DNA of 58,137 bases from Bacteroidales bacterium (lineage in GTDB: Bacteria; Bacteroidota; Bacteroidia; Bacteroidales; Muribaculaceae), in the NCBI GenBank assembly GCA_030536615.1, contig JAUNPQ010000007.1, forward strand, positions 1 to 58,137. Direction: 5' to 3'. Of the stretch, positions 27,813 to 36,122 are shown one piece after another. The position numbers were made by a program, and so were the translations under genes. Under the pieces are notes generated by a model that did no database searches, was not told the origin of the DNA, and worked only from the letters and a program-made list of their open reading frames with translations. Positions within the stretch are counted from its first letter, which is position 1; every line of letters starts with the position of its first letter.

Positions 27813-28949
27813 ATGCTATTCCTGCAAAAGGCCATAGATGTGGTTACTGACAGTATACCTACCGTGAAGGAGGAACTGTCCATGATGAAGACGCTGCCGT
27901 TTGATGATCTGATGGACCAGTTGGTGAGCAAACTGGTGCGTTTCGGCATCAATCTCGCCATAGCGCTGATGGTGTTCTACATAGGCCGGTTCATCATCAA
28001 GAAAATACACGGACTGTTGCGCAATATCTTCACCCACCGCCATGTGGACGCAAGTCTTGCCACGTTCCTGCTCAGTATGGTCAGGATTGTCCTCTACTTT
28101 ATACTCATTGTTACCGTCATAGGCATACTCGGCATAGAGACATCATCGTTCATAGCTCTCTTTGCATCGGCCGGCGTGGCTTTGGGTATGGCATTGAGCG
28201 GCACCTTGCAGAATTTTGCGGGTGGTGTGCTGATACTTCTCCTCAAACCCTATAAAGTGGGGGATTATATTGAAGCTCAGGGATTTGCCGGCACTGTCCG
28301 CGAGATACAGATTTTTTCCACAGTCATCAACACACCTGACAACAAGTCTATTCTCATCCCCAACGGAGCTTTGAGCACCAGTTCCATAAACAACTGGAGC
28401 CGTGAGGAATACCGTCGCATAGACTGGACCGTCTCAATAAGTTACGGCGATGACGTGACCGTTGCCTCCAAGGCTATTCTGGAAATCCTGAATGCAGACC
28501 CGCTAATAGTTGACAGATATATTGAGGATGAATCTCATGACGGTGAATCGGCGGCAGAGGATGAAAAATCACATGACAAACCGCAAGAGGACGCACCTAC
28601 ACCGGGACGTCCCGGATGGATGGCAAGGATTTTCATGCGCCGGCGCCGCAATGGCCACGCAGCGGCAGGAGTTGTCGCGGCAGGAAATTTCGGCGCTGCA
28701 AAGGCTGTCGGGATTGCTGCGCGGGTTGACCGCAGTCCGGTTGTCGTGCTTGATTCAATGGCGGCATCGAGTGTTGACCTGAAAGCGCGCGCATGGGTGC
28801 GCTCCGCCGATTACTGGACAGTATATTACCGTATTAATGAGCAACTCTATACGCAGCTCCCGTCAGCGGGTGTGAACTTCCCTTTCCCACAGATGGATGT
28901 ACATATTGTCAAAGATCTTCCAAAAGAGCCTGAATCCGCAGAGATATGA
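27813..28949 (+). CDS. MscS-type mechanosensitive channel with internal insertion
   Basis: A 378-residue small-conductance mechanosensitive channel. An N-terminal amphipathic stretch is followed by three membrane helices; the pore helix is the Gly/Ala-rich FASAGVALGMALSGTLQNFAGGVLIL (in two parts, about residues 115-140). The beta domain (VGDYIEAQGFAGTVREI, PNGALSTSSINNWS) is intact. After the DPLIVDR segment an approximately 69-residue insertion (236-304) interrupts the C-terminal alpha-beta domain: first acidic (EDESHDGESAAEDEKSHD), then Arg-rich and Ala/Gly-rich. The domain resumes at SPVVVLDSMAASSVDLKARAWV. The stop overlaps the next AraC gene by 4 bp. Confidence 0.92.
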   Translation: MLFLQKAIDVVTDSIPTVKEELSMMKTLPFDDLMDQLVSKLVRFGINLAIALMVFYIGRFIIKKIHGLLRNIFTHRHVDASLATFLLSMVRIVLYFILIVTVIGILGIETSSFIALFASAGVALGMALSGTLQNFAGGVLILLLKPYKVGDYIEAQGFAGTVREIQIFSTVINTPDNKSILIPNGALSTSSINNWSREEYRRIDWTVSISYGDDVTVASKAILEILNADPLIVDRYIEDESHDGESAAEDEKSHDKPQEDAPTPGRPGWMARIFMRRRRNGHAAAGVVAAGNFGAAKAVGIAARVDRSPVVVLDSMAASSVDLKARAWVRSADYWTVYYRINEQLYTQLPSAGVNFPFPQMDVHIVKDLPKEPESAEI

Positions 28950-29854
28950 ATGAGAAGATTATAGAACTTGGAGAAATTGCAGAGAGAGTAAACCAAGGCA
29001 CACATTTCTCACGTATGGCAGACAACTATATCTGCCTGCGCTATAATCGTCCCGGATCAGAGACGAAATTTGATGATCTCCGTATCCCCGCACGCCTTGC
29101 ATGTCTGACAATAGTATTGGTAAGGCATGGATGCATGTGCGCCGAGGTTGACCTGATTCCCTACCAGATCCGCGCAAATACGCTGATAATAATCAACCCC
29201 GGATCATTGTTCTCAATAAGCAGTATAGATCCGGAACGCCTTGACGTGAGTATAATGTTTGTGTCAACGTCCTTTCTCCTTGACATCAACATAGACCTTA
29301 ATGCGCTTGACATACGCTCTCTTATTGAAAAGCGCACTCCTGCCGTAAGGCTTCTTCCGGCTCAGGTACAGAAACTTATGCGGTATTATGACCTGCTTGA
29401 CATCCATAGCCGTGACGAAGTGACGCTCTTTTCCACAAATGTGGCAAGGTCACTGTGCGCGGCAATATTTTATGAACTTCTGCAGATAAACTATCTGCGC
29501 ATAGACCGGCAGGTGAACAGTGCTGTTTCAACACGGCGTCGCTCAACCTATGTGCATGATTTCATGCGGCTTGTCCACTTTAATTACAAGAGCCACCGCA
29601 CTCTTGGATTCTATGCCGGCAAGTTGTATATTTCCCCGAAATATCTCACCGTCCTTGTCAAGGAGGCTACCGGACGCTCAGCCACCGAGTGGATTGACGA
29701 GTTTGTGATCATAGAGGCCAAGAATCTGTTGCGTTTCTCAGGCAAGAACATACAGCAGGTGGCTTATGCGCTTAATTTCCCCAACCAGTCATCCTTCGGA
29801 AAATATTTCAAAAGGCTTACAGGAATCTCGCCGATGGCTTATCAGAAGGGATAG
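28946..29854 (+). CDS. AraC-family transcriptional regulator
   Basis: A 302-residue regulator. The C-terminal about 100 residues hold two helix-turn-helix units: TLGFYAGKLYISPKYLTVLV and IQQVAYALNFPNQSSFGKYF, ending with GISPMAYQKG, the AraC/XylS signature. The N-terminal ligand or dimerisation part is cupin-like but not assignable. It overlaps the MscS-type gene by 4 bp, which implies co-translation and perhaps control of osmotic or envelope genes. The stop is 6 bp from the convergent N-acetylmuramidase stop. Confidence 0.92.
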   Translation: MNEKIIELGEIAERVNQGTHFSRMADNYICLRYNRPGSETKFDDLRIPARLACLTIVLVRHGCMCAEVDLIPYQIRANTLIIINPGSLFSISSIDPERLDVSIMFVSTSFLLDINIDLNALDIRSLIEKRTPAVRLLPAQVQKLMRYYDLLDIHSRDEVTLFSTNVARSLCAAIFYELLQINYLRIDRQVNSAVSTRRRSTYVHDFMRLVHFNYKSHRTLGFYAGKLYISPKYLTVLVKEATGRSATEWIDEFVIIEAKNLLRFSGKNIQQVAYALNFPNQSSFGKYFKRLTGISPMAYQKG

Positions 29855-29860
29855 GCGCTG

Positions 29861-30649
29861 TCATCCGTTTGCTTTCTCAAGCTTTTTATGACGGGCATAT
29901 GCGTTGGCCAGACGTGTGTGGTAGCCGCGTGCCGCATAGCTGTTGCCGTTATATCCACGGGCAAAAGCGGCCCAGTTCTTTGCTTTCAGATATTTCAGCA
30001 GGCCGGTATTGGTGATGAACTTTGCGAAAAGTTCAAGCTGGTCACGTTCCGAGCGGCTCATAAGCTGCACAAACTCGTCGGGCGATGATGTTCCGCATTT
30101 TTTCCAGTTGAAGCCGCCAATCTGAAACATTCCCCAGAATGTTCCTTCGATGGCCGAGAGGTCATGGATGGTGCGGGCAGCGTCCAGACGTGCCTGCTGC
30201 GCGGCCTGTTGTCCGCCGTAGCGTGAGATGTTGGGACGTGCAAACACCACAGCATGGCTGCGGGTGTATTTGCTGAGATTGACTTTGTTGCGCTGAGCCA
30301 TACGCCTGAACATGGCCAGATCAAAGTTTATGAGTGGATTATCTTCTTTCCAGAAACCCTGATGGGCTTTGCCGGCTTCAATCTCAACCACAGCCTTGAT
30401 GGCAGCGGTTTCCACGCCAAGTTCCTCTGCAACCTCGCGGAAGTCTTCCTCTGTGAGACGCCCGGAGCGGTTCTCCGGACGTTTATCCAGAAAAACGGTG
30501 TCACCGTCGGCTGAGATTGTGTAGTTGAGAGTGTCGGTCGCCGTGATCTTATCCACGTTTTCTGTGGAGTGAGCCTTGTCTTTTTCTGTTGTTGCCACAG
30601 TTATGCCTGTGGCGAGGACTATTGTCAGTGCTGACAGGATGTGTTTCAT
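29861..30649 (-). CDS. N-acetylmuramidase-family peptidoglycan hydrolase
   Basis: A 262-residue exported protein with a signal peptide (residues about 1-19). From about residue 70 it matches the N-acetylmuramidase family (PF11860): EEDFREVAEELGVETAAIKAVVEIEAG, where the conserved Glu is the likely catalytic acid, then RYGGQQAAQQARLDAA, EGTFWGMFQIGGFNWKKCG, and the ending NWAAFARGYNGNSY. It would cleave the glycan strand of peptidoglycan. Members are often phage endolysins, but no phage genes are near; here it looks like a resident cell-wall enzyme. No clear consensus promoter was seen in front of it. Confidence 0.85.
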   Translation of the reverse strand: MKHILSALTIVLATGITVATTEKDKAHSTENVDKITATDTLNYTISADGDTVFLDKRPENRSGRLTEEDFREVAEELGVETAAIKAVVEIEAGKAHQGFWKEDNPLINFDLAMFRRMAQRNKVNLSKYTRSHAVVFARPNISRYGGQQAAQQARLDAARTIHDLSAIEGTFWGMFQIGGFNWKKCGTSSPDEFVQLMSRSERDQLELFAKFITNTGLLKYLKAKNWAAFARGYNGNSYAARGYHTRLANAYARHKKLEKANG

Positions 30650-30703
30650 GGATGTTATGTTAAGGAATTCTCCGCCATCGGGGGTGGTGATGCGCTGAAA
30701 AAT

Positions 30704-30751
30704 CCGGAACCCGGGATGCCTGACACTGGTGTCTGGATGCCCGGGTTCCGG
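30704..30751 (-). terminator. Long hairpin terminator after pepD
   Basis: A 12-bp perfect stem (CCGGAACCCGGG at 30704-30715 with its complement at 30740-30751) continues inward with GACAC/GTGTC. On the minus strand it is followed by ATTTTTC. It lies 18 bp beyond the pepD stop. Confidence 0.8.
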
Positions 30752-30768
30752 TGTGATTTGCGGGCCTC

Positions 30769-32229
30769 TTAATCCTTGAGGTCAGCCACTTTTTCAATGA
30801 TGCGTCTCAACTGATGCCAGTAGCGGTCAACGGCCGGGATATTCATGCGCTCGCTGGGTGAATGGACATTCTGGAGCGTGGGACCGAATGAAACCATGTC
30901 GAGGTGCGGGTATTTGGTCAGGAAAAGGCCGCATTCCAGACCGGCATGTATTGCCTTGATGGCCGGACGGATTCCGTAGAGTTCCTCGTAGGCATCGGCA
31001 GCGATTTTCATTATGCGTGAGTCCATGTTGGGGGCCCATCCGGGATATCCGTCTCCGTGGGCCACTTCTGCGCCGGCAAGAGTGAAGAGAGCTTCCACGC
31101 GGTGTGCGATGTCCCATTTGCGGCTTTCTACAGACGAGCGCTGGCTGGTTGTAACCAGAATGCCGCAGTCAGGCTGCATCTTGACGCTTGCAAGGTTTGT
31201 CGATGTCTCGACAAGTCCTTCCAGATCGCGGCTCATGGAGATGACTCCGTGGGGAGCGGCATACAAAGCGCTTATAAGGCGGCGGGTGGTATCGCTGTCA
31301 ACAGCGAAGTCGGGGCGCTCGGTGCTCTCAAGAGTGAGTTCCAGAGTTGTTTCCAGACCCTTGTATTCATTCTCAACATCGGCAACATATTTGTTGAAGG
31401 CCACAACTATATCCTCTTTCTTTGAGGTGTGCACGCCGAACACGGCATGTGCGGCACGGGGGATGGCGTTGCGCAGATTGCCGCCGTCAATCTCACAGAG
31501 CGAGAGCTGATGAGTCAGGCTCAGATTCCATATGAAACGTGCCAGCAACTGGACGGCATTTGCGCGGCCGGCGTTGATGTCGCTGCCTGAGTGGCCGCCG
31601 AGGCCCTTGCTTATGTCTATCTTGAAATAGTGGAAATCAGTGGGAGCCATGGAGCGGTCATACTTGAAAAGGCATGTGGTGTCCACGCCGCCGGCGCAGC
31701 CCACAAAAATCTCGGCATCATCCTCAGAGTCAAGATTCAGGAGCATTGTGCCCTCAATCATGCCTTCGCCAAGATTGTTGGCGCCGGTGAGGCCTGTCTC
31801 CTCGTCGACGGTGAACAGAGCCTGCAACGGGCCGTGTACAAGGGTCTCGTCGGTCAGGGCGGCAAGCGCGCCGGCCATGCCTATGCCGTTGTCGGCGCCA
31901 AGAGTCGTGCCGTCGGCATGAAGCCATTCGCCGTCAACAATGGTTGTGATGGGTGTATTTTCAAAGTCAAAGCCTTTGTCATTGCTCTCGCACACCATGT
32001 CCATATGTGCCTGCATGATCAGTCCGGGGGCCTGTTCGTGGCCGTGTGTGGCGGGTTTGAACATGGCCACATTGCCTATGGCATCGGTACGGACTTCAAT
32101 ATTATGTTTGGCCGCGAAATCAAGAAGAAACTGTCTGATTTTCTCCTCCTTTTTTGACGGACGCGGTACTTGGGTGATCTCATGGAAGATGCCGAAAACA
32201 TTTGCCGGCTGCAGATCTTTGATTGTCAT
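30769..32229 (-). CDS. pepD: Aminoacyl-histidine dipeptidase (M20C)
   Basis: A 486-residue zinc peptidase of the PepD family (cytosol nonspecific dipeptidase). The opening IKDLQPANVFGIFHEITQVPRPSKKEEKI (in parts), the metal-binding GLIMQAHMDMVCE (residues about 75-87), the LGADNGIG motif and catalytic VDEETGLTGA near residue 142 are all present. It cleaves Xaa-His and other dipeptides in the cytosol, finishing peptide breakdown. Length is normal. It is alone on the minus strand, with a strong terminator. Confidence 0.96.
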   Translation of the reverse strand: MTIKDLQPANVFGIFHEITQVPRPSKKEEKIRQFLLDFAAKHNIEVRTDAIGNVAMFKPATHGHEQAPGLIMQAHMDMVCESNDKGFDFENTPITTIVDGEWLHADGTTLGADNGIGMAGALAALTDETLVHGPLQALFTVDEETGLTGANNLGEGMIEGTMLLNLDSEDDAEIFVGCAGGVDTTCLFKYDRSMAPTDFHYFKIDISKGLGGHSGSDINAGRANAVQLLARFIWNLSLTHQLSLCEIDGGNLRNAIPRAAHAVFGVHTSKKEDIVVAFNKYVADVENEYKGLETTLELTLESTERPDFAVDSDTTRRLISALYAAPHGVISMSRDLEGLVETSTNLASVKMQPDCGILVTTSQRSSVESRKWDIAHRVEALFTLAGAEVAHGDGYPGWAPNMDSRIMKIAADAYEELYGIRPAIKAIHAGLECGLFLTKYPHLDMVSFGPTLQNVHSPSERMNIPAVDRYWHQLRRIIEKVADLKD

Positions 32230-32438
32230 GTCTGTATATATTAATATGGTTATACTTCATTTCCGAATCACCATCGTGGAATTGGCGGCTGCGAAAGCTT
32301 CTGTTTTCAATGGCGCATGAATCGGAATGTTTGCAAAAAAAACGCTCATAAGCTGAAAGTATGTTAAAAATAACACCTTTTCGCCCACTAAGTTACAAAA
32401 TAAAATTTAGATATAATCAAAATTCTGACTTTCTTTTA

Positions 32439-32446
32439 TATATTTG
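32439..32446 (+). promoter_or_regulatory. Possible -7 element for the small membrane protein
   Basis: TATATTTG followed by CA fits the Bacteroidota -7 consensus, 25 bp before the ATG at 32471. No TTG lies at the expected distance, so the call is weak. Confidence 0.4.
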
Positions 32447-32470
32447 CATTGTGAAATGTAACTGCAGGCA

Positions 32471-32662
32471 ATGAAACAGTTCATCATGCTTTTAATTCCC
32501 GCCATCGTGCTTTTGCTTGTTGCCGTTGTCATGATGGGAGTGAAAGTGCTGTTTGTGAAAGGCTCAAAATTTCCGGACGGACATGTTCATTCATCGCCAC
32601 AGTTGCAGAAGCGCGGCATAAGATGCGCTCATCACAAGGCCGGCGGTACGGCCCGGTCATAA
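32471..32662 (+). CDS. Small single-pass membrane protein
   Basis: A 63-residue protein with one membrane helix (FIMLLIPAIVLLLVAVVMMG, residues about 4-23), followed by GVKVLFVKGSKFPDGHVHSS and a short tail with one cysteine (KRGIRCAHHKA). Small proteins with the same FVKG-KFP-HV layout and a Gly-Ile-x-Cys tail occur, as I recall, across Bacteroidales, which is why I treat it as real. Function unknown. A -7 element precedes it and the OmpH-like gene follows after 39 bp. Confidence 0.65.
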   Translation: MKQFIMLLIPAIVLLLVAVVMMGVKVLFVKGSKFPDGHVHSSPQLQKRGIRCAHHKAGGTARS

Positions 32663-32701
32663 GACAGGAAATATAAACCATTTAAAGTCATAAAAATATA
32701 A

Positions 32702-33343
32702 ATGAAACAATTAGTAATCGCCGTGGCTATGTTGTTGTCCGGCTCTGCAATTCTTTCCGGAGTCTCATCGTGTTCATCGGACAATGACGGAGAAAAAGCC
32801 GACAGCACACGCAAAGAGGTCAAAGGCGAGCAGAAAGGCGAGGCATTTGCCGCCGCCACCAATATCCGATATGTGGATCTTGACAGCCTGATGTCAAATT
32901 ATGAGTATGCAAAAGACCAGAGCAAGGTTGTGGAGCAGATTGCCATTGAACTTCAGGCCTATCAGAACCAGCTTGGAACCCGTCTGCAGGCCAAACAGGC
33001 TGAGATGCAGAAGAAAATGAATGCCAACGCATACACAGAGGAGACATACAAACAGGATATGGCTGCCCTGCAGAGCATGGACCAGAACTCACAGGCACAG
33101 TATGCCAAGAGGGCCGAGGCTGACAATGCGCGTGTCAATGAGATCAACAAATCTGTAAAAGATGCCATTGACAGTTTCATTGTTGAATACAACGCCTCTC
33201 ACAAATATGATGCCATCCTTCTCAAGGAAGCCGGATTATACTTCAACCCGAGCCTCGACATCACCGGTGAGGTTGTGAAAGGTCTCAATGAGGCATACAG
33301 CAAGAAAAAAGCCGGTACAGCCAAGACTGAAGAGAAAAAATAA
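32702..33343 (+). CDS. OmpH/Skp-like coiled-coil lipoprotein
   Basis: A 213-residue protein with a lipoprotein-like signal (LSGVSSCSS, Cys about residue 24). After a charged linker, residues about 50-65 show the IRYVDLDSLMSNYEYAKD start typical of OmpH/Skp, then a long Gln/Lys/Ala-rich coiled coil (65-150) and a C-terminal KYDAILLKEAGLYFNPSLDITGEVV block. Skp-type proteins chaperone outer-membrane proteins in the periplasm; a lipidated form would be tethered. It is followed by the mannosyltransferase gene after 55 bp. Confidence 0.85.
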   Translation: MKQLVIAVAMLLSGSAILSGVSSCSSDNDGEKADSTRKEVKGEQKGEAFAAATNIRYVDLDSLMSNYEYAKDQSKVVEQIAIELQAYQNQLGTRLQAKQAEMQKKMNANAYTEETYKQDMAALQSMDQNSQAQYAKRAEADNARVNEINKSVKDAIDSFIVEYNASHKYDAILLKEAGLYFNPSLDITGEVVKGLNEAYSKKKAGTAKTEEKK

Positions 33344-33398
33344 CATAAACCCATTCCCTCCCGGCTTGTCCGGAACCGACTATTCCTATTGACCACCC

Positions 33399-34154
33399 AT
33401 GCAACGTGATACCCTGGTAATCATACCGATGTATAACGAAAAGGAGAATGCCGCCGCTATAATCGACGCTGTTCTCGGTCTGCCCGGAGATTACTTCGAT
33501 GTGCTGGTGATTGATGACAATTCACCTGACGGCACGGCTGAGATTGTCAAAGGCCGCATTGCTGAACATCCCGGACGCGTGCACATAGTGGAGCGCGCCG
33601 GAAAACTTGGTCTCGGCACAGCCTATATAGCCGGTTTCAAGTGGGCACTTGACAGGGAGTACAAATACATATGCGAGATGGACGCCGATTTCTCGCATAA
33701 TCCGGCAGATCTGCTGAAACTGCGCCAGGCTGTTGCATCCGGACAAGGAGACGTTGCCGTGGGATCACGTTATGTGACCGGCGTCAATGTGGTCAACTGG
33801 CCCATGGGGCGTGTGCTCATGTCATACTACGCAAGCAAGTATGTGCGCATTGTCACAGGGATGCCCGTGCGTGACACTACCGCCGGTTTTGTATGCTATT
33901 CACGTCAGGTGCTCAGCGAATTTGATCTTGACAAGATCCGCTTCAAAGGCTATGCTTTTCAGATTGAGATGAAATTCACGGCTCACCAGATGCGGTTCAA
34001 GGTTGTCGAAGTGCCGATTATCTTTGTAAACCGTATGCTCGGCACATCAAAGATGAACTCCGGAATTTTCGGCGAAGCGCTATTCGGAGTGATACGCCTG
34101 AAATGGAATTCGGTCTTCAACCGTAAGCGTCGCCGTAGCGAACTTGCCGGCTGA
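33399..34154 (+). CDS. Polyprenol monophosphomannose synthase-like GT2
   Basis: A 251-residue GT-A fold glycosyltransferase. Motifs are IPMYNEKENA (N-terminal nucleotide-binding), VIDDNSPDGTAEIV (residues about 36-49) and the metal-binding MDADFSHNP (DxD-like, near 89), which together mark the Dpm1/Ppm1 class. It transfers mannose (or a related hexose) from a nucleotide sugar to polyprenyl phosphate at the cytosolic side of the membrane. No C-terminal membrane domain is present, as in the short form. The product could feed GT-C enzymes such as the one at 2629. Confidence 0.92.
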   Translation: MQRDTLVIIPMYNEKENAAAIIDAVLGLPGDYFDVLVIDDNSPDGTAEIVKGRIAEHPGRVHIVERAGKLGLGTAYIAGFKWALDREYKYICEMDADFSHNPADLLKLRQAVASGQGDVAVGSRYVTGVNVVNWPMGRVLMSYYASKYVRIVTGMPVRDTTAGFVCYSRQVLSEFDLDKIRFKGYAFQIEMKFTAHQMRFKVVEVPIIFVNRMLGTSKMNSGIFGEALFGVIRLKWNSVFNRKRRRSELAG

Positions 34155-34163
34155 CAAACCGGT

Positions 34164-34213
34164 AAAATACGATATTTTGCGGCACAGCCCCTATGTCATC
34201 AGGGTTGTGCCGC
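34164..34213. terminator. Two adjacent hairpins in the convergent gene gap
   Basis: AAAATA/TATTTT (34164-34169 with 34173-34178) is followed by an 8-bp stem GCGGCACA/TGTGCCGC (34179-34186 with 34206-34213) extended by a G-U pair and CCC/GGG. The second hairpin holds the DUF4476 stop codon in its loop region. It probably ends both the mannosyltransferase and DUF4476 transcripts. Confidence 0.6.
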
Positions 34214-34705
34214 TGATATTATGCGCCATGCTTTCTGCTGGTCACTGACAAATGATAGACTCTGCATGATGGGCTGACACCGTATTGGGTTTATCAGATG
34301 CGGTGCAAGATATTCAACAACTTTCAGCTTGTTGTCATCAAAATCAAACAAATTCATCAGCACGGCGCATTGTGTGCATGTGAACCAGCCGCACAATCCG
34401 GCAGCCTGAATCATGGGCAGTTGGTTTGAGGCGAATGTCTGGTTCCGGATGGCGGCAACAAGACGGTTGAAATCATAGTCGTTGACGGCCCATGATGAGT
34501 TTGCCATCGGGGTGGGGGCTATGCCTGGCATCCCCGGCATCATGGGTGCTCCGGCCGGAGCGGGAGTGTTCTGCGGATTCTCAGGCATGGGAAGCTGAAA
34601 AGCCGGTGACGGCTGTTGAGGGGCGGCTGCCTGATCGATTGTCTGCGCGGATGCCGCCAAAGTTGTCCCTAAGATCAGGGATATCAGCATAAAAAATACT
34701 TTCAT
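34199..34705 (-). CDS. DUF4476 exported protein
   Basis: A 168-residue protein with a signal peptide (MKVFFMLISLILGTTLAASAQ), a Pro/Met/Ala-rich linker at about residues 25-70, and a C-terminal DUF4476 domain (DYDFNRLVAAIRNQTFASNQLPMI, then LMNLFDFDDNKLKVVEYLAPHLI). The domain is helical and common in animals and Bacteroidota; function is unknown. Three cysteines in GLCGWFTCTQCAVL sit where most relatives I recall have a Tyr/Phe-Thr segment, and a fourth is near the end, which suggests disulfides in the periplasm. Confidence 0.72.
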   Translation of the reverse strand: MKVFFMLISLILGTTLAASAQTIDQAAAPQQPSPAFQLPMPENPQNTPAPAGAPMMPGMPGIAPTPMANSSWAVNDYDFNRLVAAIRNQTFASNQLPMIQAAGLCGWFTCTQCAVLMNLFDFDDNKLKVVEYLAPHLINPIRCQPIMQSLSFVSDQQKAWRIISAAQP

Positions 34706-34788
34706 GACACGGTGGTGTTATACGGCTGTTTATAAATTAGACAACCTGCGCCTGAAAATGTTTACTGCACAAACTCCTTATTATACGA

Positions 34789-35610
34789 TTATACGGCCGC
34801 AGTGGGGGGTATCCCGAAAGTTTCTTTGTATGCACGGGAGAAATGGGACACATTTTTGAATCCGACGGCATAGCACACCTCTGAAATTTTGCGTTTGCCC
34901 TGCGCAAGCATGTCACGGGCCGCCTCCAGACGGCGATTTATCAGCCATTTCTGCGGGGTCAGCGAGCTGCATAGCTTGAAATCGCGTTTGAATGATGACA
35001 GACTGCGCCCCGTGTAGTTGGCTATCTCCCCGATTGTGAGTTCTTTCATATAGTTTTTCTCAAGAAAATCAAGGATATCTATTTTCCAGGGCGTCGCGAA
35101 GTCAAAAAGTGACGCATACAGGTTTTTATCTGTATTCAGAAGAATGTACATCCCCTCCACAAGTTTCAGCTGTATTATCTCCGCGGCAGGCTGAATTCTG
35201 GCATCGAAATATGGTGACATTGACTTGAAGAGGCTTTCAATGTCCGGGCGCCCGGAAGGCAGACGGTATATGTTGACATTGCTGCGCCGGGCCTCTTCGG
35301 GGAGGTCCGCTTTGTCAAGACGTCCATAGAAATCACGCAGAAAACGTGTGCTGAAAGCCATGAATATGGCTTTGAACTGTTCGTCCTGATAATTGCGTTT
35401 GGTGAGCTGCACGGAGATATCCTTCCGTATAAAGGCACAATCGCCGCGGTGAAGGCATATTCTTTCTTTTCCCTCCTTTATCTCAAGCTCTCCGGAGATC
35501 ATGTAGACCATAACGTGCGTGTGGTTGCGGTGGGTGCAACTGACGGCATTGTCGGTGTACATGGCAAAGAATACATCGGAATATTGCAGTATATTCACTC
35601 CCTGTGGCAT
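34789..35610 (-). CDS. AraC-family transcriptional regulator
   Basis: A 273-residue regulator. The N-terminal half is cupin-like (HNHTHVMVYMISGELEIKEG...GDCAFI), as in AraC proteins that sense a small ligand; the C-terminal half has two helix-turn-helix units (LTIGEIANYTGRSLSSFKRDF and ISEVCYAVGFKNVSHFSRAY), ending in the GIPPTAA family pattern. It lies 43 bp downstream of sufE on the same strand, so it may be co-transcribed with sufE and the M28 peptidase. The target is unknown. Confidence 0.93.
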   Translation of the reverse strand: MPQGVNILQYSDVFFAMYTDNAVSCTHRNHTHVMVYMISGELEIKEGKERICLHRGDCAFIRKDISVQLTKRNYQDEQFKAIFMAFSTRFLRDFYGRLDKADLPEEARRSNVNIYRLPSGRPDIESLFKSMSPYFDARIQPAAEIIQLKLVEGMYILLNTDKNLYASLFDFATPWKIDILDFLEKNYMKELTIGEIANYTGRSLSSFKRDFKLCSSLTPQKWLINRRLEAARDMLAQGKRKISEVCYAVGFKNVSHFSRAYKETFGIPPTAAV

Positions 35611-35653
35611 GGTCGGGTGGTGTGGGGTTGGTTATTATTGTGATCCGGATGGT

Positions 35654-36085
35654 TTATTTCTTCTGGGACAATGCCTTGAAAGCCATGGCATAAAGCCTTA
35701 TCTGCTTCACCATTGCCAGCAGGCCGTTGGAGCGGGTGGGAGAAAGATGTTCGCCGAGACCTATATCGTTGATAAAATGCAGGTCCGCGTCAAGAATTTC
35801 CTGAGGAGTGTGGCCGTCAAGCACATCAATGAGCATGGCGATGATACCCTTTACTATGCTTGCATCAGAATCAGCAGTGAAATGCATCAGCCCATTGTTG
35901 TCAACGTTTGCTGTGATCCATACGCGGCTCTGGCACCCTTCGATGAGATGTTCCGGTGTCTTGTCTTTTTCCGCTATCGGGGCGAGTTGTGCACCCAGAT
36001 CAATGATGTAGGCATAGCGGTCCATCCAGTCATCCAGCCCGTCGAAACTGTCTATTATCTCCTGTTGTTTGTCGTTGATAGTCAT
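35654..36085 (-). CDS. SufE-family sulfur acceptor
   Basis: A 143-residue SufE-like protein. The catalytic cysteine lies in LIEGCQSRVWI (residue about 49), where SufE accepts persulfide sulfur from the desulfurase SufS for Fe-S cluster assembly. The family patterns DDWMDRYAYIIDLG (near 16) and the Ser-Arg/Ser-Asn-Gly-LL ending are clear. Other suf genes are not adjacent. It is 37 bp downstream of the M28 peptidase. Confidence 0.93.
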   Translation of the reverse strand: MTINDKQQEIIDSFDGLDDWMDRYAYIIDLGAQLAPIAEKDKTPEHLIEGCQSRVWITANVDNNGLMHFTADSDASIVKGIIAMLIDVLDGHTPQEILDADLHFINDIGLGEHLSPTRSNGLLAMVKQIRLYAMAFKALSQKK

Positions 36086-36122
36086 GGCTATGAAAAGGGA
36101 AATCTTTTTGGTTGTCTTTACT

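Noticed and set aside
32230..32470. Possible RNA or riboswitch between pepD and the small membrane protein
   Set aside because: The region is AT-rich without a convincing fold; only a -7 element can be supported.
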